Part shown: piece after piece, positions 1 through 8,179 of the stretch
Numbering within the stretch: position 1 is the stretch's first letter
Layout: each line of letters begins with the position of its first letter
DNA from: Christensenellaceae bacterium
Lineage (GTDB): Bacteria > Bacillota > Clostridia > Christensenellales > Aristaeellaceae
Length of the DNA stretch: 25,070 nucleotides
Direction: 5' to 3'
Assembly: GCA_020025205.1 (NCBI GenBank)
Contig: JAHHSO010000027.1
Coordinates: 1-25,070, forward strand
Notes under the pieces: generated by a model
What the model was told of the DNA's origin: nothing
The model's input: the letters and a program-made list of their open reading frames with translations, nothing else
Databases searched by the model: none
Translations under genes and position numbers: made by a program

Positions 1-623
1 GCGCCCGCGGCTTCGGCTGCTCTTCCGGCTGCGCCGCTTGCCGCCCCCGCCGCCTCACTGGCCGTCTGGGCGGCTTCGTTCGCTGTGTCTGCAGCCGTCC
101 TTGCACCGTCCGCCTGTTCAAACGCTTTGTTCGCCGCTTCAGCCGCAGACTTCGCCGCCTCTTCTGCGCTCTGTGTCGCCTCGCGCATTGTCTGAATCTG
201 TGCCAGCAGCTCTGCTACAGACGGAATCACATTTCCTGGATCGCGAACAATATCCGTCATATCCGCACCGACATGCAGCACAAACGCATACAGCGGCAGC
301 ATACCGCCCAGCTCGTCCGTCAAATGCAGAACGCCTTTGACATCTCCTTCCTGTCCATAGCAGAGATTGGGCAGCACCACCCTCACGCTGTTTGCATTCT
401 CCGCATTTTTCACCACTTCGGAAAAACTGCTTTGATCCGGAAGAATGATGCTCAGCGCCGCCTTAAAACCTGTCAAGTTCGCATCTTTCCCACCTTCCTG
501 CACGCGTACGCAGATCTCGTGTGCAACCCTGCTGGACAGGGTCGCCAGTGCTTTGATCCTCTCAGTCTGCATTGCTGCGGCATTCGTCAGGTCAACCGTT
601 CGGCTGATTCGCCATTTCAGCAT
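1..623 (-). CDS. Baseplate/tail-fibre protein, N-terminal part (runs off left edge)
   Basis: An open minus-strand frame starts with ATG at 623 (MLKWRISRTVDLTN) and stays open to base 1, giving about 207 residues with the 3' end missing. A good ribosome binding site (AAGGAGGG, about 632-640) lies just upstream, and the gene follows the Tal-like gene by 17 bases. Residues 1 to about 135 look like a globular beta-rich domain, reminiscent of the BppU/upper-baseplate N-terminal domains found after Dit and Tal in Firmicutes siphophages. From about residue 140 the chain becomes strongly Ala/Glu/Lys-rich (repeats of the EAA, SAAE, NEAAQTA kind), which suggests a trimeric coiled-coil stalk. The position downstream of Dit and Tal supports a role in host adsorption. 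The receptor-binding end is outside the window, so the final product (fibre, baseplate or lysin fusion) cannot be told. Confidence 0.75.
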   Translation of the reverse strand, partial: MLKWRISRTVDLTNAAAMQTERIKALATLSSRVAHEICVRVQEGGKDANLTGFKAALSIILPDQSSFSEVVKNAENANSVRVVLPNLCYGQEGDVKGVLHLTDELGGMLPLYAFVLHVGADMTDIVRDPGNVIPSVAELLAQIQTMREATQSAEEAAKSAAEAANKAFEQADGARTAADTANEAAQTASEAAGAASGAAGRAAEAAG

Positions 624-640
624 TCTCTCTTAACCCTCCT

Positions 641-2656
641 TCAATATTGTCTTCCTGTCAGGCTGGAAATGAACACCTGCGCGTTCCAGCTTGCACGAAT
701 GCGGCAAAGACCGAATTCGTTTCCGTCTTTTGCTACCGGCGTAATGGACAATGTGTGATAAACGCCGCGCCGGATCTTGCCCTTGTCATCCGTGGACAGA
801 TACGCCGCAATATCTCCCTCACCGTTTACAAATGCCGATTCCGGCACCACTTTTCCGTCTACGCGGACTACAACGCTGTCGGTCATCGGGCCTTTGTAGA
901 TACCGTATACGATGCCATGTTCATGATTGGGCAGCTGCACAAGGTGTACGTGATCCGGCACATGCACCTCGTGGACGTGCGCAGGAATTGCAATTCGCAC
1001 GCCTGGAATCGTGATCGCCCCCGTCACACGATGCCAGTGGTTAAACCTGTGCGTATGGTCGCCGCCCGCGCTTGTGTCGCCTTCTGTGTACTCGGTGTGT
1101 CCCGAACCGCCCGCTGCTGTAGTCACAGGCGATGGTCCGGACGAAAAGCTGGCATGTTTGTGTCCTGCCATACCGTGGCTGTGAGTTCCAATGCCATGCC
1201 GGTGACTGTTCACGCTGTGCTCATGGCTTCCTGCTGCCTCCGTATACGCTGCAGCGAAACCTTCACCGCCCAGCGGGCCGCCTGTTGCGCCCACAGAAAT
1301 TGTCTGCTCCGGAATGCTTTTGCTGTATGTGCCGCCGGCCGAACTGGTCTGCGTACTTTCTCCCCCTGCCTGTGTGCTGGATACTGAAGCTCCGCCTCCG
1401 GCTGCACCTTTGCTGTCCGCCCGGTATGCCCGCCTTGAAATCTTGAGCATTATAGCATTGACGTGAATCATGTTCGCCGGAATGTAAATGTCGCCCTCTG
1501 CAGGCGTGTCCTTGTCGCAGTTCTGCTCAAAGGAGTCAGCGTATATGAATGTACTTCCCTGCCCGTAGGTGTCGCGGATCTTCGTTTTTCGCGCAAGATC
1601 TGCGATGATTGTCGCCACACTGGTCGGCTGCGAGGAAAGCGTCAGTTTCACTTCCCCGGGCTTTTCGAGTGGATTCGGTATATGAATTTCCGTTACCCTC
1701 GTGCGCACGATCAGGCCGTAGTCCTTGTAAATCATGCGCACCCTGTGCCCCGTATAGAAACTGTCCAGCGGTTCGCCGGTCAGCATGGAAAGATCCGCCG
1801 CCGACACCTCGTAGCTGATATGTGGATGCTGACAAATATCCAGTGCTGCCTTTGCCTTTGCCTTGAGCGTTTCTGCATCCGTAATCGTCGTATCAATGTA
1901 TGGCCTGCTGATGGTTCCCCACAGATCCCGAACAGCCTGCGGCGCCTGGATGTATTCCACACCGCCGTTCACATCGCGGATCGTGAGCTGATTAACCCCC
2001 TCACCGTATCCGCGCGGGTAAAGCCGCGTGGCAAAGTCCGCGTTCTGAATGCACTCTGTGATTTCTTCCATATTGCGGCTGTAGCGCAGCTCGCTGGCGT
2101 CCTCATCCGTCATCTTCAGGATGGAGAGCTTCCACGGGTAGGCGCTGGTATCCGTCACGATCATCGGCTCCGTGAGCGGCTCAAGCAGCATCGTCAGCGC
2201 CGTAAACGGCGCTTCATCGCAGATGCCATATTCAAAATGTGTATCATACTCACAGCGATCCAGCACCCAATGCCGCTCATTCTGGAAAGCCAGCACCTCT
2301 TCCACTGCACCGCGCAAGTTCTGCGATGTACCGCCGAATTGGTGATAGCCCGGAATAAGACCGTCCTGCAGCGTACAGAGTGCCTGATCGCAAGTCAATT
2401 TCACCATGCCGCCGGGCGCATATTTCTTGCTTGGCATGCCCGTCACACGAAATATATCAATTCTCTCACCTGCTGCATCGAACAGCTCCACAAACTGCCG
2501 GTATCCGAAGGAGCCGATGTCCTCCACAGGCACTGTGACCGTTGCAGTGGTAAAAGGCGTCTGCTTTTTCCTCAGGTCAGTGATTCTTGCCGTGCGCAGC
2601 TCGCCGATTCGGTTCAGGCCGACGTCATAGATTTTAGGGTAACGCTTCAAATCCAT
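641..2656 (-). CDS. Tail-associated (Tal-like) baseplate protein with HxH-rich C-terminal region
   Basis: 671 residues, start ATG at 2656, overlapping the end of the Dit gene by 10 bases, with a purine-rich site (GAGAGGGAG) directly upstream. Residues 1 to about 360 have the character of the N-terminal domain of phage minor structural / tail-associated proteins, which form the baseplate hub below Dit. After a Gly/Ser/Thr-rich linker (about 410-470) comes a segment (about 475-580) with at least ten His-x-His motifs (HEH, HRH, HSH, HKH, HTH, HWH, HVH, HEH). HxH motifs of this kind bind metal in trimeric fibre tips such as T4 gp37. The last 90 residues form another domain with no recognisable peptidase or lysozyme motif. 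The gene order tape measure-Dit-this gene strongly supports the hub assignment; the metal-binding role is inference. Confidence 0.8.
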   Translation of the reverse strand: MDLKRYPKIYDVGLNRIGELRTARITDLRKKQTPFTTATVTVPVEDIGSFGYRQFVELFDAAGERIDIFRVTGMPSKKYAPGGMVKLTCDQALCTLQDGLIPGYHQFGGTSQNLRGAVEEVLAFQNERHWVLDRCEYDTHFEYGICDEAPFTALTMLLEPLTEPMIVTDTSAYPWKLSILKMTDEDASELRYSRNMEEITECIQNADFATRLYPRGYGEGVNQLTIRDVNGGVEYIQAPQAVRDLWGTISRPYIDTTITDAETLKAKAKAALDICQHPHISYEVSAADLSMLTGEPLDSFYTGHRVRMIYKDYGLIVRTRVTEIHIPNPLEKPGEVKLTLSSQPTSVATIIADLARKTKIRDTYGQGSTFIYADSFEQNCDKDTPAEGDIYIPANMIHVNAIMLKISRRAYRADSKGAAGGGASVSSTQAGGESTQTSSAGGTYSKSIPEQTISVGATGGPLGGEGFAAAYTEAAGSHEHSVNSHRHGIGTHSHGMAGHKHASFSSGPSPVTTAAGGSGHTEYTEGDTSAGGDHTHRFNHWHRVTGAITIPGVRIAIPAHVHEVHVPDHVHLVQLPNHEHGIVYGIYKGPMTDSVVVRVDGKVVPESAFVNGEGDIAAYLSTDDKGKIRRGVYHTLSITPVAKDGNEFGLCRIRASWNAQVFISSLTGRQY

Positions 2657-3477
2657 CTCCCTCTCGCCAACAGTCTGACTGTGCAGGACGTTTCAGCCTC
2701 AACTGTCACCGCATTCACGCCGGGATCGAGCATCAGATCATCGTCGCTTTCCGGCGTTCGCGCGCCCATCGCCGATCGCAGCGCACCGTCCGTGTCTTCA
2801 ATCTGTATAAGCAGAATGTCATCCTCTGTGTACCGGACGCGCAGCGTCTCTCCGCTGCCAAGCATCAAAGCAGAAAAGAAGAATTGCTCCTTCTCCGTGC
2901 GGATAGTCAGCGTGTTCATTTCTTTGCCGGACGTGTTTGTGACAGCGAACGCGAGCGGTGTTTGACAGTTTCCTGCTACCCCCAGATTCACGCGTTTTTC
3001 CTGTCCAGCTTCCACGCTCTGGTTGAGCGTGTGCTCGTGGACGCTCCGTGCAAACGGCTGGCAGATAAATGAAATCGTTGCCTGCCCGCTCATCCAGTCT
3101 GCATCCGTAAGTGCTGACTCTCTGTTCTCCAGTTCCGCAATAAAATACCGGTCGTCAAGGGCATCCAAAATCAGCTGTCCACGTCCATCCTTCCCGCAAA
3201 GCCACGCTGCGACATCCGAGGAACGCCGCAGCATATCCTGTGTTGTAATCGGCGCATCACTTCCGTCATCATTCAGAAAATAAAGTGTGCCCCTGTAATG
3301 CGCGGGTCTGAACGTTCTTCCTGGATACCGAAGGCTGCCATGCCGCCCGTTCACCGTCAGGCACGGGATGGTCTGCCCGGGAACAAAGGGATATTGCGAA
3401 GGCAAAAACGCGACATTCATCTCCTGACAATGCGTGCCGTCAAAGGAAAAGAGTGGGCTGTCATCAAGTGCATACAT
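2647..3477 (-). CDS. Distal tail protein (Dit, Sipho_tail family)
   Basis: 276 residues; ATG at 3477 preceded by CAGGAGG with suitable spacing, starting 3 bases beyond the tape-measure stop. It begins MYALDDSPLFSFDG and contains the N-terminal beta-sandwich pattern of Dit/Sipho_tail proteins (for example PGRTFRPAHYRGTLYF around residues 53-68 and the DRYFIAELEN segment). The remaining part (about 150-276) fits the C-terminal galectin/CBM-like half often seen in Dit. Dit forms the hexameric ring that joins the tail tube to the baseplate hub. Length and position between tape measure and Tal are both normal for the family. The family assignment rests on order and overall pattern rather than on a catalytic motif. 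Confidence 0.83.
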   Translation of the reverse strand: MYALDDSPLFSFDGTHCQEMNVAFLPSQYPFVPGQTIPCLTVNGRHGSLRYPGRTFRPAHYRGTLYFLNDDGSDAPITTQDMLRRSSDVAAWLCGKDGRGQLILDALDDRYFIAELENRESALTDADWMSGQATISFICQPFARSVHEHTLNQSVEAGQEKRVNLGVAGNCQTPLAFAVTNTSGKEMNTLTIRTEKEQFFFSALMLGSGETLRVRYTEDDILLIQIEDTDGALRSAMGARTPESDDDLMLDPGVNAVTVEAETSCTVRLLARGRWI

Positions 3478-3479
3478 GT

Positions 3480-6400
3480 TTATCGCCTCCTGAGTTCTTC
3501 GTCAATCACGGCGGAAAGCTCGCGGATGATTTCCTGTCGATCCTCGTCCGAGCGCACCGTCCAGTCGCCGGTGACGTGGATGTGTACCTCTGTCTTCCCG
3601 GTGCTGCCGCCTTCCCACGGCGCCTTTGGATGCCCAACGCTCACGCCCGTAAGTGTGCCGTCCAGCATAGACACCATGCCCGCGCGCATCTCGTCAATGG
3701 GGCCAAGCGCGTCCTCCATATGCCGCGTCACACCCATGCCGATGCCGCCCGGAATCCATGCGCCCACCTCATCTGCAAACACGCCGGACGGACTGTGAAT
3801 CCTGAGCGACGAACGCGCAGCCGCCACCGCCGCGCGGGAAACAGCGCGAATCGCACCGTTGAGTGCGCTGGAACCACTGCGCACGCCCGCAGCCATGCCC
3901 AGCACTATGTTCATGCCGATCCCATTTCCCGCGCTAAAACTCATCTCCTGCGAAGCCGCACAGGCCGCCGCAGCTGCCACGGCATCAACGTTGGTGTTCA
4001 GTGTCTGCGAAGCGAGCGTAAACCCGGAGGAAATGCCCGCCATGAACACAGTGCCGACCGTCCTGCCGTTTGTCACAGAGAATGTCGTATCCATGACCAG
4101 CGCGGTCGCGTCTGCCGCTGCCTGTGCGTCTGATGAAAGTGTCTCCTGTGCACCAGTAATGCCGGTGGACAAGCCGCCCATCCATGTCGTTGTGACCGTA
4201 CTGCCTGCTTCGCTGGAAAGTGTGCCTGCAGCCGCGCCAAGCGCTGCCGCGGCTGCCGTGTTCGCTGCTGTTGTCACGCTGAGGCTGCCCTCCGTGATGC
4301 CGCTTTCCAGTCCATCCGTCAGGCTCTTGCCGCTGCTCTTGGCATCTCCTTTCGCATCCTCCTCATCATCTCCGCCAAACCAGCCCGTAACCGTGTCCCA
4401 TATGCTGCTGCCCAGCTTGGATAATCCGTCTATTGCCCCGGAAATGCCGGAGGAAATTGTGCTGCCGACGCCCTTCCAGTCAATCTCGCCGATGGCCGTC
4501 TTGGCAGCTTCAAAGCCGGAGGACAGCCACGAGCCCGCCGTATCAAGCACGCTGGTCACGCCGTCTTTGATCTTTGTTCCAATCTCATCCCACGGCATTC
4601 CCTCAACCGCTGTTTTTCCAAAGCCAAACAAATTTGAGAGGAATGTACCTGCGCTGTCCAGTACAGTGCCGATGCCATTGAGGATCGCCGTGCCAATACC
4701 CGACCAGTCGATTCCCTCAACCGCTGTTTTTCCAAAGCCAAACAAATTTGAGAGGAATGTACCTGCGCTGTCCAGTACAGTACCGATGCCATTGAGAATC
4801 GTCGTACCGATTCCTGACCAATCGATTCCCTCAACCGCTGTTTTTCCAAAGCCAAACAAGCCGGAAAGGAACGCTCCCGCACTGTCCAGCACAGTGCCGA
4901 TGCCATTGAGAATCGTCGTACCGATCCCTGACCAGTCGATGCCCTCAACTGCCGTCTTGCCAAAGTCAAAAAGATTAGAAAGCCATGTGCCCGCCGTATC
5001 AATCGCCGAAAGTACGCCATTGTGAATCGCCGTGCCAACGCTGTTCCAGTCAATATCGGCAGCTGCCGTCATTGCCGTTGAAAACAGGTCGGAAAGCCAT
5101 GTGCCCGCTGCGTCAAACGCGCCGGTCACACCGGAGAGCATCGTCTGCCCCAGCCCCTCCCAGTCAAACGCGGAGATCGCCGCCGTGGCATTGTTCCATG
5201 CGCCCACAAGGCCCTCACCGTCAATCAGGCTGCCTATGAACTCACCGATGCCGGATGTGATCGTACCAAAGGCCGAACCGATCAGCTCAACGCCGCTTTG
5301 TACGCTGGTGAGGAACGTGCCGATCGACTCAGCCGCTTCCTCGCCGATCATGGTGGTCAAGCTGGTTTTCAGCGCATCCAGGATGCCGCTACCGCCTTCC
5401 AGCGCTGTGAAGAATGTTGAGAAGCCTTCGCCCAGCGATGCCACCGCACCCTGCAGCGTGGCGCTGTGCTCATACGCCAGCGCAAGGCCGCCCGCCACAA
5501 GGCCAAGCGGACTGCACAGCGCAGTGAGGCACGTCGTCAGCTTGCCGCCTGTAAGCAGTACCGGGCCGATCGCAGCCGCTGCCGCGCCAAACTGAAATAT
5601 CGCATGCTTGATCGGCTGCGCCAAACCATTGAAGCCGCCAATGAGGTCGGTGATCCACTGCACGCCGCCGCGAATGACCGGTGTCAAAAAGTCAGACAGC
5701 GCAATGCCCATTTCTTCCAAGCCGCTGCTCATTTCGGCCAGATCGCCTTTGAGGTTGTCGCCCATGACGCCCGCCATCTCGCCAGCAGCTCCACCGGCGG
5801 CATACATCCCCGCAGTCATCTCATCCAGCGCATCCGGCCCCTGTTTGAGCGTTGCAAGAACGCCCTTCATCGACTCATCGCCGAAAATCGCCATGAGGGC
5901 TGCATCTCGTTCGCTCTGGGTCATGCCCTCCGCAGCCGTGGAAATGTCACGAATGATATTCGCATAGCTTCGATAGCTGCCGTCAGAATTGGTGATCGCA
6001 ACCTTGGTCTTGCCAATCGCCACAGCGCCTTTTTCTGCGTTGTTTTTCAAGTCGCGCAGCATGGCATTGAGCGTCGTTCCGCCCTGGCTGCCCTTGATGC
6101 CGGCATTGGCCAGCACCCCCATCGCCGCCGCCGTATCCTCCAGCGTCATGCCAAAGGCGTCCGCGGTCGGCGCGGCGTACTTCATCGCTTCGCCTAAGCC
6201 CTCGACCGTTGTGTTGCTGTTTGCCTGCGCATAGGCAAACACATCGGCTGCTTCGCCTGCACGCTCCGCCGCCATGCCAAACGGGGTCATGGTATCGGTC
6301 ACGATATCCGACGCCTTCGCCAAATCCATATTGGCAGCCGCTGCCAGATTGAGCACGCCCGGAAGACCGGCAATCACCTGTTTGTCGTTCCATCCAGCCA

Positions 6401-6785
6401 GTGCCATGTAGCCCATTGCATCCGCAGCTTCAGATGCCGAGAACTTGGTTGCCGCGCCCATTTCGCGCGCCGTATCCCGAAGCGCTGCCATTTGGTCTTT
6501 GTTCAGATTAAGCGAGGACATGAGGCCGTAGACATTGCTCATCGAGGCGTCAAAGCTCATCCCCACGCCCACGGCTGCGGTTGTCACACCGATAAGCGGC
6601 GTTGTAACGCCTACTGTCAGCGCACGTCCAGCGGTAATTGCCGCCGCGCCGATTGAGCCGAGCGCGCCCTCAATGCCTCCGCCTGTAAAGCCGGAAAGCT
6701 GCGAAGCCGCTTGATCAAATGCGTTTCTGAATCCCGTCGTATCCATGTCCAGATACGCCATGATTGTGCCTGCGTTGATCGACAT
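3480..6785 (-). CDS. Tail tape measure protein with tandem 38-residue repeats
   Basis: 1,101 residues from the ATG at 6785, chosen because GGAAAGGAGAG lies directly upstream; a longer in-frame start at 6809 would place that site inside the gene. Residues 1 to about 360 carry the TP901/PhiE125-type tape-measure core (MSINAGTIMAYLDMDTTGF, then the SASEAADAMGYMALAGW and GTTLNAMLRDLKN motifs). A hydrophobic stretch around residues 395-440 (AIFQFGAAAAAIGPVLLTGG) is typical of these proteins. Residues about 535-770 hold seven or eight copies of a 38-residue repeat of the form IDWsgIGttIlnGIgtvLDsAGtfLsnLFgfgKTAve. The protein sets tail length and is released during DNA injection; the usual relation of about 0.15 nm per residue suggests a tail near 165 nm. 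Absence of a sheath gene supports a siphovirus tail. Confidence 0.93.
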   Translation of the reverse strand: MSINAGTIMAYLDMDTTGFRNAFDQAASQLSGFTGGGIEGALGSIGAAAITAGRALTVGVTTPLIGVTTAAVGVGMSFDASMSNVYGLMSSLNLNKDQMAALRDTAREMGAATKFSASEAADAMGYMALAGWNDKQVIAGLPGVLNLAAAANMDLAKASDIVTDTMTPFGMAAERAGEAADVFAYAQANSNTTVEGLGEAMKYAAPTADAFGMTLEDTAAAMGVLANAGIKGSQGGTTLNAMLRDLKNNAEKGAVAIGKTKVAITNSDGSYRSYANIIRDISTAAEGMTQSERDAALMAIFGDESMKGVLATLKQGPDALDEMTAGMYAAGGAAGEMAGVMGDNLKGDLAEMSSGLEEMGIALSDFLTPVIRGGVQWITDLIGGFNGLAQPIKHAIFQFGAAAAAIGPVLLTGGKLTTCLTALCSPLGLVAGGLALAYEHSATLQGAVASLGEGFSTFFTALEGGSGILDALKTSLTTMIGEEAAESIGTFLTSVQSGVELIGSAFGTITSGIGEFIGSLIDGEGLVGAWNNATAAISAFDWEGLGQTMLSGVTGAFDAAGTWLSDLFSTAMTAAADIDWNSVGTAIHNGVLSAIDTAGTWLSNLFDFGKTAVEGIDWSGIGTTILNGIGTVLDSAGAFLSGLFGFGKTAVEGIDWSGIGTTILNGIGTVLDSAGTFLSNLFGFGKTAVEGIDWSGIGTAILNGIGTVLDSAGTFLSNLFGFGKTAVEGMPWDEIGTKIKDGVTSVLDTAGSWLSSGFEAAKTAIGEIDWKGVGSTISSGISGAIDGLSKLGSSIWDTVTGWFGGDDEEDAKGDAKSSGKSLTDGLESGITEGSLSVTTAANTAAAAALGAAAGTLSSEAGSTVTTTWMGGLSTGITGAQETLSSDAQAAADATALVMDTTFSVTNGRTVGTVFMAGISSGFTLASQTLNTNVDAVAAAAACAASQEMSFSAGNGIGMNIVLGMAAGVRSGSSALNGAIRAVSRAAVAAARSSLRIHSPSGVFADEVGAWIPGGIGMGVTRHMEDALGPIDEMRAGMVSMLDGTLTGVSVGHPKAPWEGGSTGKTEVHIHVTGDWTVRSDEDRQEIIRELSAVIDEELRRR
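4490..5170 (-). repeat. 114-bp tandem repeats inside the tape measure gene
   Basis: The motif ccctcaac(c/t)gc recurs at 4600, 4714, 4828 and 4942, exactly 114 bases apart, so each unit encodes 38 residues. The units starting at 4600 and 4714 are identical over roughly their first 68 bases and diverge after that; the unit at 4828 is slightly less similar and the unit at 4942 is clearly older. More degenerate units flank the block on both sides. This points to recent in-frame duplication or gene conversion changing tail length in steps. Confidence 0.9.
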
Positions 6786-6807
6786 GCTCTCTCCTTTCCA
6801 GCAAATC

Positions 6808-6846
6808 AAAAAAGGGCCGCACAGCCCATCCGGCCATGCGAAGCCC
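6808..6846 (-). terminator. Terminator-like hairpin between tail chaperone and tape measure genes
   Basis: On the minus strand a GC-rich imperfect stem (GGGCTTCGCA pairing with TGTGCGGCCC, one mismatch and wobbles) is followed by six T residues (6808-6813). It sits after the chaperone-extension stop and just before the tape-measure ribosome binding site. It has the form of an intrinsic terminator inside the late operon. Confidence 0.55.
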
Positions 6847-6851
6847 TCTAT

Positions 6852-7085
6852 TTACATGTTTGCTTTGACGCCCAGCGCTGCAAGCGCTGCAAGCGCCGCC
6901 GAGTTGGTCGTCTCCTTGTCCTTGTGTTCCTTCAGCCGCCTGGGCCGGTCAAAGTCCGGCTCTTTCTTATCAAAACGCGCCTTGTTTACCATATACATGC
7001 ACGCTTCATCCAGACACCATGCCGCATATGCATCATCTTCAATCCCCATCAGCTTGCTTGGTCTCACCTTGTTCAGCGTCGCCAT
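6852..7085 (-). CDS. Tail assembly chaperone, downstream frame (GT-type extension)
   Basis: This frame overlaps the end of the 7039-7509 gene and lies +1 (equal to -2) relative to it. It is open from 7142 (GTG) to the stop at 6852. The first ATG in frame is at 7085, and a second lies at 7049. No convincing ribosome binding site precedes any of these starts, which suggests it is made as an extension of the upstream protein by frameshifting, as with lambda G/GT or Mu gp41/gp42. The sequence DDAYAAWCLDEACMYMVNKA is typical of the small second chaperone frame just before the tape measure gene. A candidate slip site is the GGGG run at 7044-7047, one codon before the upstream stop. A fused product would have about 218 residues. 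Confidence 0.6.
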   Translation of the reverse strand: MATLNKVRPSKLMGIEDDAYAAWCLDEACMYMVNKARFDKKEPDFDRPRRLKEHKDKETTNSAALAALAALGVKANM

Positions 7086-7509
7086 GTTGATCAGCGTTAC
7101 GACCTTCGGTGAAAGCACGAAACTGTTCAAGCGCCTTTGCACCGCGAATTGCGTAGGTGTAGATCTGTTCCACCTGCTGCTCCGTCAGCTCAAGGCCCGC
7201 CTCCTCAAGCACGGCCTCGCTTGGTTCAACCAGTGCATCCTTTACGACCAGCCGCTGCACCTTGATGATCTCCTCAAACGATGCACTGGCGCGGCTCTGA
7301 GATCCTTCGTAAAGCCGCTGTGCAGCGGCCATCAGCGGGTTGTCAATCCTTCCCGCGCGGATCATGCCCGTCAAACTCGCTCTGCGCAGCCTGGCTACAA
7401 AGGACTTATCCTCCGTCCAGCCGGAAAGTTCAACCGGCACGCCCTTGCCAATCTCGGAAAGTGCAGAAATCGATGTGATCTTCAAACCCTGATTCTTGCT
7501 GTTGCTCAT
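7039..7509 (-). CDS. Tail assembly chaperone (G-type)
   Basis: 156 residues, ATG at 7509 with GGAGG six bases upstream. Between the tail tube and tape measure genes this position is almost always held by the tail assembly chaperone, which coats the tape measure protein during tube polymerisation. The protein is helical, acidic towards its C-terminus (GRNADQHGDAEQGETKQ) and soluble, as expected. It ends with TGA at 7041-7039, inside the overlapping extension frame. Identification depends mainly on gene order and on the overlap; no catalytic motif is expected. Confidence 0.72.
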   Translation of the reverse strand: MSNSKNQGLKITSISALSEIGKGVPVELSGWTEDKSFVARLRRASLTGMIRAGRIDNPLMAAAQRLYEGSQSRASASFEEIIKVQRLVVKDALVEPSEAVLEEAGLELTEQQVEQIYTYAIRGAKALEQFRAFTEGRNADQHGDAEQGETKQADGD

Positions 7510-7564
7510 ATGAAACCTCCATCATGTCCAAAGTGTTCGGCAGCACCTCTAGCATACCAGGAAG

Positions 7565-7593
7565 AAGACGCACATGCTTAACACGCGCGTCTT
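7565..7593 (-). terminator. Long hairpin after the tail tube gene
   Basis: On the minus strand AAGACGCGCGTG pairs with the complementary TATGTGCGTCTT-type arm (7 perfect outer pairs, then wobble-containing inner pairs, loop TTAAG), followed by the pyrimidine-rich TCTTCC. It lies 14 bases past the tail tube stop. The U-tract is weak, so it may be an inefficient terminator or an RNA-stabilising structure. Confidence 0.45.
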
Positions 7594-7606
7594 AAACATT
7601 CTCCTG

Positions 7607-8167
7607 TCAAGCAGGCAGCGCGTCGAGATAGGTGATAGACAGCGGAGCTTCGCCAATTTTCGGCCTGCTCTTGAGCTTGTATTCCGGCGCGCAGAAGTCG
7701 CCGTCCTTGATTTCTATCGAAGCTGGCGAACCTTTGCAGTGCTGACAACTCATCTTGAGATAGCCCTTCGTTTCGCCGTCTCCGTCTTTTTCTTCCGTAT
7801 AAAGATTGAGGGTGAACGGTGTGCGCTTAAGCACCTCACCTACCTTGGGCCCTGTGTAGCTCTGGAATGCGCCTCCTTCCTCTTCTGCTGCAGATATGCC
7901 GCCGTCGATGATCGCAAAAACCTGCGGGATCATCGTCAAATCCTTCAGCGTCACATTGTATCCCTTAATCAGATCGTCCGTCTTCAGCTGAGCAAGCAGC
8001 CGGTTTCCCTTGCGCAGTTCCTTTTCTTCGCCCTCGGAGATAAATGCTTCAATCTTTGCCTCGTTCGCCGTGCTCACAATAAAGGTTCGGGCCAGCGTTT
8101 CCTCGGTTACGATTTCCACACGCGCCACGTTTGCAATCGGAATCTCCTGCACCTTTTCATTCGCCAT
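7607..8167 (-). CDS. Major tail tube protein
   Basis: 186 residues, ATG at 8167 with AAGGAGG upstream. It begins MANEKVQEIPIANVARVEIV and has the alternating beta-strand pattern of Firmicutes siphophage tail tube proteins, which stack as hexameric rings around the tape measure. It precedes the tail chaperone, as is normal. A CQHC pair near residue 142 is unusual for this family and could bind metal or stabilise the fold. Length is within the usual range of 140-200 residues. No sheath gene accompanies it, which supports a non-contractile tail. Confidence 0.8.
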   Translation of the reverse strand: MANEKVQEIPIANVARVEIVTEETLARTFIVSTANEAKIEAFISEGEEKELRKGNRLLAQLKTDDLIKGYNVTLKDLTMIPQVFAIIDGGISAAEEEGGAFQSYTGPKVGEVLKRTPFTLNLYTEEKDGDGETKGYLKMSCQHCKGSPASIEIKDGDFCAPEYKLKSRPKIGEAPLSITYLDALPA

Positions 8168-8179
8168 ATTCTGTCCTCC

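Noticed and set aside
1463..2965. A 500-residue plus-strand open frame, and similar long ones such as 10025-11581 and 20965-22332
   Set aside because: They lie opposite well-recognised minus-strand phage genes, have Arg/His/Cys-rich shadow composition, and lack ribosome sites.
4600..5055. CRISPR-like regular spacing
   Set aside because: The repeats are 114 bases, directly adjacent without spacers, and in frame within the tape measure gene; no cas genes are present.
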